Assembly (NCBI RefSeq): GCF_051622035.1
Contig: NC_135360.1
Coordinates: forward strand, 16,000,501-16,064,500
DNA: 64,000 bases
Direction of reading: 5' to 3'
Source: Arctopsyche grandis
Lineage: Eukaryota > Arthropoda > Insecta > Trichoptera > Hydropsychidae
A model generated the notes under the pieces. It searched no databases, was not told where the DNA came from, and saw nothing but the letters and a program-made list of their open reading frames with translations. Both the position numbers and the translations under genes were made by a program. Position 1 is the first letter of the stretch; each line of letters opens with the position of its first letter. Positions 58,829-64,000 of the stretch are shown here, piece by piece.

Positions 58829-59595
58829 CTGGTGACCCCCGACATCGAGCCACGCAGCCTCGATCAATTTCAACATGCCGCTCATCCCTGCCTCGCCGAG
58901 CCAGGCGGGGAAGCTACCCGCCGCGCCCCCATCGCCATCAACACGCGTCGCGGCCCGCGGGTGACAATAAACGAGCAGACACGGCTACCTACCTATCTAC
59001 CTATCGACTGGAGTCCAGCCACAACGTCGACGACAGGTGTTTTTAAAAAATGGGGGAGCGAATGAGACGACGATCTTGACAGCTGGATGTGGAGTCATGC
59101 GCGATCCACTACACATAGAACGGTCATCCAGCACCACAAGACATACACCACCTCAGCACCATCATCATCATCATCATCAAGGCCCCGTCCGTCCCCACGA
59201 GCGTCGTCACGCCGAGACGGGCGGTAGCGCTACAACACCTCCACGAGCCACAACGACTCACAGTCCAGCTCGGAGTATCATCAACCACATCGATGCCCCT
59301 GCCGCCCCCGCCGCCCCACCAACCGACATCAGCCTCGGAAGAGCGGCGCCGCCGCAGCATCGCATCGCATCGGCGCGACCATCGGACCAGCCACTGTCCT
59401 GCTCGCGACGTCACCGCCCTCGAATCTACCGACCATTCAGGGCGGTACACCTATGTACACAGCGGATGACCCACGTCAACAATTTTTTTTCTCCCCACGT
59501 AATAATTTTTTCTCTTTGTGTAACAATAATTTTTTTTCTATTGTAAAATTTGTTTCTTTGTAATTTTGGTATCGCTGATGCTGGGGGGGGAGTGA

Positions 59596-59756
59596 TGTGG
59601 CGGCTCGCTTATACGACATGGTCGAGTTTGGTTGCCTTCCTGCGAGTGGGGACCAACCCGGCTGGGTTCGGAGAGCTGCTACCCACTCTGTCTTCAGCTG
59701 TCATATAATAAACACGTGCATTAACATGCCAGTCGTCTCATTCGTTCATCCCCATA
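59596..59756 (+). repeat. 3' LTR of the TRIM-like element
   Basis: It is nearly identical to 58667-58828, begins TGTGGCGG directly after the purine tract, and ends CATCCCCATA before the ACAG duplication. AATAAA at about 59707 would provide the 3' processing signal. Confidence 0.88.
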
Positions 59757-59866
59757 ACAGCTAAAGGCAGAGTGAGTAGTGGCTCTCCGAACCCAGCCGA
59801 GTTGGTTCCCACTCGCAGGAAGGCAACCAAACTCGACCATGTCGTATAAGCGAGCCGCCACAACGG

Positions 59867-60400
59867 AATAAAAAATTTCGTCAAAATTTATAATGCCAGG
59901 ATCCCAAAAGTTTTATTTTTGCCTTTCGTCGGCATTTACTTTATATCCAGTTATAGTTCGGTATTTGAAAAGCTTTGTCATTAAAGGTTTATTTTTTCTT
60001 AGAAATAATCAATTTCTTAGAAAAACCATCAGTGTTCAAAGGAAGAGGGCAAATAGTAGTTTGTAAAATCATGCAAAAAAAAAAAGATTGACAATAGAGC
60101 GTGTAGCGGAAACCACGTTCTGACAAATTTTTAAATGCAATTACGTAGTCTCAGATATGCATTTTGTAACTCAGCACACCCATAAAACCAGGTATATATG
60201 TATGTAGATGCTTTGCGCTCGGCAAAGCTTCAAGGAAGATGCTTTATAAAAGCGACAAATTCGAATTATGGAGACTTAAATACGGAGAGCGGTCGAAATT
60301 CTTCACAAACATAGATTCCTCGTGGAGTCGATCAATTGCAAAAATAATATAAACGGTAATGGGAAGAGTCGATCGCTCGAATTGAGCAGGAAACGATGGC
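59867..60400. other. No recognisable gene
   Basis: This is AT-rich sequence running into the GC-rich island at 60.4 kb. No feature can be supported. Confidence 0.5.
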
Positions 60401-60845
60401 GAGGGGTCGGTGTAGTTGGCAGCCGGTGGCGGCGGTAATTGATTGGCATGGCGGCCGCGGCCCAACACATAAATAATAAGATGGCGGGCAAGCGGACACC
60501 GCACCCCCGCCACCGCCGCACATTCGAGCGCCCCCAAACCGCCCCCTGAGGAGCGCCCCGGTGACGCCTGCGCCCCCGCACCCGCCCCGGACGCGCCCCG
60601 CGACTCCGCCCCCGCAGTAAGGACCCCCCGAACGGCCGGAAGCCGCCGGCCGCGGAAGTGCCACCGACCAGCAGCGGCGCCCGCCGGTGCTCCGCCACCC
60701 TTCGCGCCCCCCCTTCGCGCCCCCTCACGCCCCACTCGTTCGCCCCCGCCGCTGCTGGTCGCCCCTCGCCCTCCCGCACCCTCCCCTCCCCTCCCCGAAG
60801 TCGTGGTCTCGCGCGGTTCCATGCAGCGGATGCGCCACCAACCCT

Positions 60846-60877
<32 letters not shown>

Positions 60878-60920
60878 GAGCCGACGATCCCAACCGTCTC
60901 AGTGCTCGTTTCAAACCCAC
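60400..60920. promoter_or_regulatory. GC/CpG-rich island
   Basis: About 500 bp of very GC-rich, CpG-rich sequence in an AT-rich region. It contains a five-fold ACCGAC hexamer array at about 60845-60880. Long open frames on both strands (minus 60303-60920, plus 60658-61020) are Arg/Gly/Pro/Ala-rich and overlap, as composition alone would produce. A promoter or 5' leader of an unseen gene is the simplest reading. A coding exon cannot be excluded. Confidence 0.45.
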
Positions 60921-62710
60921 CCTTCCTGTCTATATGTTTGGACCGTTTGTTTACATATTGTTGTTCTGTCCTGTCCTGTTAACGTTTATCACCTCACGAC
61001 TTCGACACCCTGCATCATGACACTAAAGATGGATGTGAAATCAATTTCAATACGACAAATATGAGCGTACAAGAAAACATAAGAATCAATATATAATTAT
61101 TTAAATACTCATTTGTTTTTCACTTTTTTTTCTCTATAAACTTTTTAAATATTAAGTGACCTTGAACGACTCGTTCTTATATTGTGAATGAAAATAATGT
61201 TTAATTCGATATGAATTTGAATGTATCCAGTTTCCTTGCAGATATTTTCGCCGAAATGTTTCCTTCAATCTTGCACAGGATGCTTATTATAATACACCCA
61301 ATTTGTATTTATCTGAGAGATAAATATAACTAAATCCGACCAAACGCCATATGTGTTGTTGCGGCAAAGTATATAATAATTATAATTAACCAGGTGTAAA
61401 TATTGTGCGAGGAAAACGTTATCAATATGTTTTAACGTGGAAGTGAGGAGTATTGTAGACGTTGAATGAAATGCTTGGGTTCTGTTTTGCGCCATTTTTA
61501 TAATCAAACTTTTCATTATCTTAACATTTTGTTGTGCGATGGTGTAACCCAACATCTGTATGTTTTATAAAGCTTTATCGGTTATACGAGCATTAAATAT
61601 TCACAAACAAATACACAACAGTTAAATGAATAGTACGGAACACACTGAATTGTACGGAACGTCAAGTCCTTGGCGCCACACTGTGACAGTGGATGTTCCC
61701 CAAACCAAATTCCGGTGTTATTGCATGTGTAGAGTGCATGTTTCTTCAAATATAGGATTCACCGTTATCGATCACTGTCTAATACGGATAAAATATCACC
61801 GAAAACATTCCAGGGGGTGATTTTTGGAACTGTGTATCATGTATATTGGCTGGCGGTGCTGGTTTTTTCACATGTTTAAAAGCAAACCTACCACATCTAC
61901 CAAAACCTACCACAAACCTATCTTAAAAACAAAACTATCACATCCTACTCAGTGTGTTTTCGGCCTAATTGTCGTAAACAGTTTTGGTGTAGTGACATGT
62001 AAACAGTGATTGATGTTACGTCAAACAATATACTGAATTCAGGAAACAATTACATAAAGTTTTTTGGTAAAATCAAAGATAGTTAGTTTCTAAAACTAAA
62101 AAACGCAGTTGTCAGTAACGTTTTTGATGAATGAATACATTTTTAATTATTTTAAATAAAGAGCTGTCGAACAGAGAATAAAGCAATTTCACACATTACA
62201 GAAAATTATTTACTCCGATTCTTGGCAAATCTACCAAATTCATGTAACTGTTGTATATTTTTTTGTATTTGTGAAAGTGTATACAGAATGCTCAATTGCG
62301 CTCTTATAACCAACAAGTACCACTTTAACAAAAACATAGGTCACGTTGTGATGTTGCCCTGATACTCCTTTGATCCTTTATATACATACATATAGGCAAT
62401 GTAAACATTTTAGTTTTAACTAAATGTATCGCTGTATAAGTTTATACAATTATTGCATATAAAATAATTATTTTTAAACATTTCTTGACAGATTGATGGC
62501 TCTCGAGAGTTAAAAAAAAGCAAGAGAAAATTAGACGTGTGGGTCGTGTGTTGTCATATTCAACTTTTGTGGTTTTTGTGAATGATATAAAATGACCAGT
62601 TTAACTGTATCATTCGATCGTTTTGCACGTTGTGAATTGTGATAAGTTGTACGTTTTTGGGACACGTCGAGTGATATTTTGTTCTAACGTCTCCATCGAG
62701 TTTCGGCAAG
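60921..62710. other. AT-rich DNA upstream of the 62.7-kb exon
   Basis: The minus-strand open frame at 61265-61555 has no recognisable domain. A reverse copy of the ATCACCCCCTT repeat lies at 61735-61830. ACCTACCAC-type short repeats occur at about 61885-61925. Confidence 0.45.
61735..61830 (-). repeat. ATCACCCCCTT interspersed repeat, reverse copy
   Basis: Reverse-complemented, it reads ATCACCCCCTGGAATG, TTCGGTGATATTTTATCC and GTGATCGATAACGGTGAATC, as at 43880-43985 and in pieces near 36.3-36.8 kb. Confidence 0.55.
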
Positions 62711-62836
62711 ATGTGTATGCCGACACCGACTAACGTGTCTGGCCTTGGATACTCGTGGGGTTTCACTTCTACGCCTGATATAACGAAAGGAGATCTCGAT
62801 GGAGCCAATAATCTTAGTTACACGTTGGGGAATACT
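62711..62836 (+). CDS. First coding exon of an unrecognised gene (partial)
   Basis: The ATG at 62711 opens 42 codons that end exactly at a strong donor (GTGAGT at 62837), phase 0. The peptide starts MCMPTPTNVSGLGYSWGFTS, has mixed non-low-complexity composition with Gly, Ser, Thr and aromatic residues, and shows no signal peptide or membrane segment. Codon composition is balanced, unlike the flanking AT-rich DNA, which abruptly becomes AT-rich after the donor. A nearby in-frame ATG (62717) is an alternative start. I do not recognise the family. The next exon must lie beyond the window, because no matching acceptor and coding frame is evident before 64000. Confidence 0.55.
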
Positions 62837-63410
62837 GTGAGTCCTTTGTTCTTCAATATGTTTAGATTCTGTTTTGAAATGAAAGACTTGTTTCATATGA
62901 AATTTTTCCTTTATATTTTTTTTGTATCTGTTTCATGTTATTTATTTTCTTTGGTGAATGCTACATTTTTATATCTGTCGTATTTCGAATTAATATATTA
63001 TTTATATTATATAATATATTATTTATATTATATATTTATATATTGTAAGCGTATAGCAATTCATTTTTATATTTTCACTTCTTATCCTGGTTTATGTTGC
63101 CTTACATTGCATTTAATTAGTTCTTACGTTTCTTCATTGTCCTATCATCATCTGTACATTTACATATATTCAATTTTTTATCGTAGTCTTTTCTATACTC
63201 GTTTGTAATTTGTATTTATCACAAACTGATAGCTACAAACTTCATCGAAAATTAATTCGATTTTTAGTAATTATTATGATTTATTAATATTATGATTTTT
63301 CATTAAATAGTATGACTTATCAATGTTAATATTATGATTAGTAAAGTTAATGAATGGGTCGTAATGGTTTCTGTTAATTAAGTTTGTAAGTTTTGATTTT
63401 ATATATGTTA
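62837..63410. other. Probable intron sequence
   Basis: T/A-rich sequence directly follows the GTGAGT donor, with TATTTATATTATATA repeats at about 62996-63045. Open frames here are Phe/Leu/Ile/Tyr-rich by composition only. Confidence 0.45.
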
Positions 63411-63842
63411 CAGTCCAAGTGTATATTTCGTTGGTTCATGAACATACTAGTTTGTTCATACACAAACCAATCTCGTCAGCTATATAGTGTACAAAACAAA
63501 AATAACAAATTGACAAACTAGTTTGTTCGTGCACAAACTATTAGGCAAAAGTTAAAGTATTCTCAATCGTTTGTCCCATCTTCTATGTATGTATGTTTAT
63601 CCTGGGTTGCAACATTTTTAATATTAGCGGAAACGAGAATTATAGCGACTTTTGTAATGTGGTTTCCATTGGATTTTATTTTTAAATAATTAGCGTTTTG
63701 ACATCTAATAGTTTCATGCGATACCTGGTGAGTCTATTTGAAGATAGCTTTTGAGAGTTAGCAGTTTAACTAATTCCAATAGTTTGTGTATAAACAAACT
63801 AGTATGTTCACGAACTAACCAGAGTGAATATTTGGACCTTAA
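63411..63842. mobile_element. MITE with long terminal inverted repeats (about 55 bp)
   Basis: The left end, containing GAACATACTAGTTTGTTCAT and ACACAAACC, is mirrored at the right by AAACAAACTAGTATGTTC. Outer words GTCCAA and TTGGAC also pair. A third copy of CAAACTAGTTTGTTCGTGCA lies in the middle (about 63514-63540). It has no coding capacity. The target duplication is unclear (possibly TA). It sits in the presumed first intron of the 62.7-kb gene. Confidence 0.65.
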
Positions 63843-63959
63843 CATATACAAAAATAGTATTTTATTTCATTATTCGTCTTTTTTAAAACAAAATTACTTC
63901 TCATTCATTTCCTTTTTAGAAAAATATCTATTTGATTTTCACATTTTTATTGTTACTAC

Positions 63960-64000
63960 TAGGGATTGCAATTTACCTTCAAATTTCATAAACCTGTAAA
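63960..64000. mobile_element. Left end of a TAGGGATTGCAAT-type element, cut by the window
   Basis: TAGGGATTGCAATTTACC resembles the TAGGGTTTGCAATACC end of the element at 45874. Only the first 41 bp are visible. Confidence 0.35.

Larger units (their letters stand above)
58667..59756 (+). mobile_element. Non-autonomous LTR retrotransposon (TRIM-like), 1090 bp
   Basis: Two LTRs of 161-162 bp (58667-58828 and 59596-59756) flank a 767-bp interior. A tRNA primer-binding-like TGGTGACCCCC follows the first LTR at 58830. A purine tract (GGGGGGGGAGTGA) precedes the second. ACAG flanks the element (58663-58666 and 59757-59760). The interior has Pro/His/Arg-rich open frames (59037-59546) but no gag, protease, RT or integrase motif. 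It would need a relative's proteins in trans. The primer site and 4-bp duplication fit the Ty3/gypsy group. Confidence 0.87.
58608..59862 (-). mobile_element. Solo LTR, inverted, split by a younger element
   Basis: Read on the minus strand, 59862-59757 followed by 58662-58608 recreates one LTR. It begins TGTGGCGGCTCGC and ends CATCCCCATA. ACGG flanks both outer edges (58604-58607 and 59863-59866), a 4-bp target duplication. No internal region is attached, so the older element was reduced to a solo LTR, probably by LTR-LTR recombination, before or after the second insertion. Confidence 0.85.

Noticed and set aside
59037..59546. 169-codon frame with a polyhistidine run
   Set aside because: It lies inside the TRIM-like element between its LTRs, and the histidine run is a CAT microsatellite. 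No gag or pol motif is present.
60244..61064. Long overlapping open frames in the 60.4-60.9-kb island (up to 205 codons)
   Set aside because: They are stop-poor because the DNA is GC-rich. Frames overlap on both strands and show no domain.
61265..61555. 96-codon minus-strand frame
   Set aside because: It has no motif and an AT-driven amino-acid composition. It could be a UTR or intergenic sequence.

Overview
The window looks like nuclear DNA of an insect. It is strongly AT-rich, is saturated with short TACATATGTA-type palindromic words, and carries a Jockey-type LINE, Helitron-like elements, tRNA-derived SINEs and many miniature inverted-repeat elements. The one gene I can name has four or five exons separated by introns of only 66 to 106 bp. 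I cannot fix the order or species from sequence alone.

Layout. From 1 to about 27 kb the sequence is mostly anonymous AT-rich DNA with scattered small elements: a hAT-like MITE (3.0 kb), a SINE (11.4 kb), a hAT-like MITE (15.2 kb), two Helitron-like elements (17.9 and 24.7 kb), and other inverted-repeat elements. At 27.45-32.39 kb lies the best-preserved element, a 4.9-kb Jockey-clade LINE with a 12-bp flanking repeat, a 5' leader, a gag-like ORF1 broken only at a 12-A run, and an intact 897-residue endonuclease/reverse-transcriptase ORF2. From 35.7 to 51.2 kb the window is a repeat graveyard: three decayed LINE fragments, six SINE copies all in one orientation, two long fold-back palindromes (41.3 and 46.5 kb) and several MITEs.

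The only confidently identified host gene is COP9 signalosome subunit 7, on the minus strand at 55.0-56.2 kb. Its splice sites can be read directly and join phase for phase into a protein of about 273 residues. Upstream of it (56.7-57.1 kb) is a GC-rich stretch that probably holds its promoter and 5' leader. At 58.6-59.9 kb a small non-autonomous LTR element sits inside an older, inverted solo LTR of the same family. A second GC-rich island lies at 60.4-60.9 kb. At 62.7 kb there is one convincing first coding exon of an unrecognised plus-strand gene whose remainder lies outside the window.

How it works together: there is no operon-like system. The window is a host locus (CSN7 plus the start of a neighbour) in a transposon-rich region. 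The most unusual content is structural: nested LTRs, modular palindromic MITEs that exchange internal segments, long perfect-looking hairpins, and a SINE family with a snap-back 3' end.
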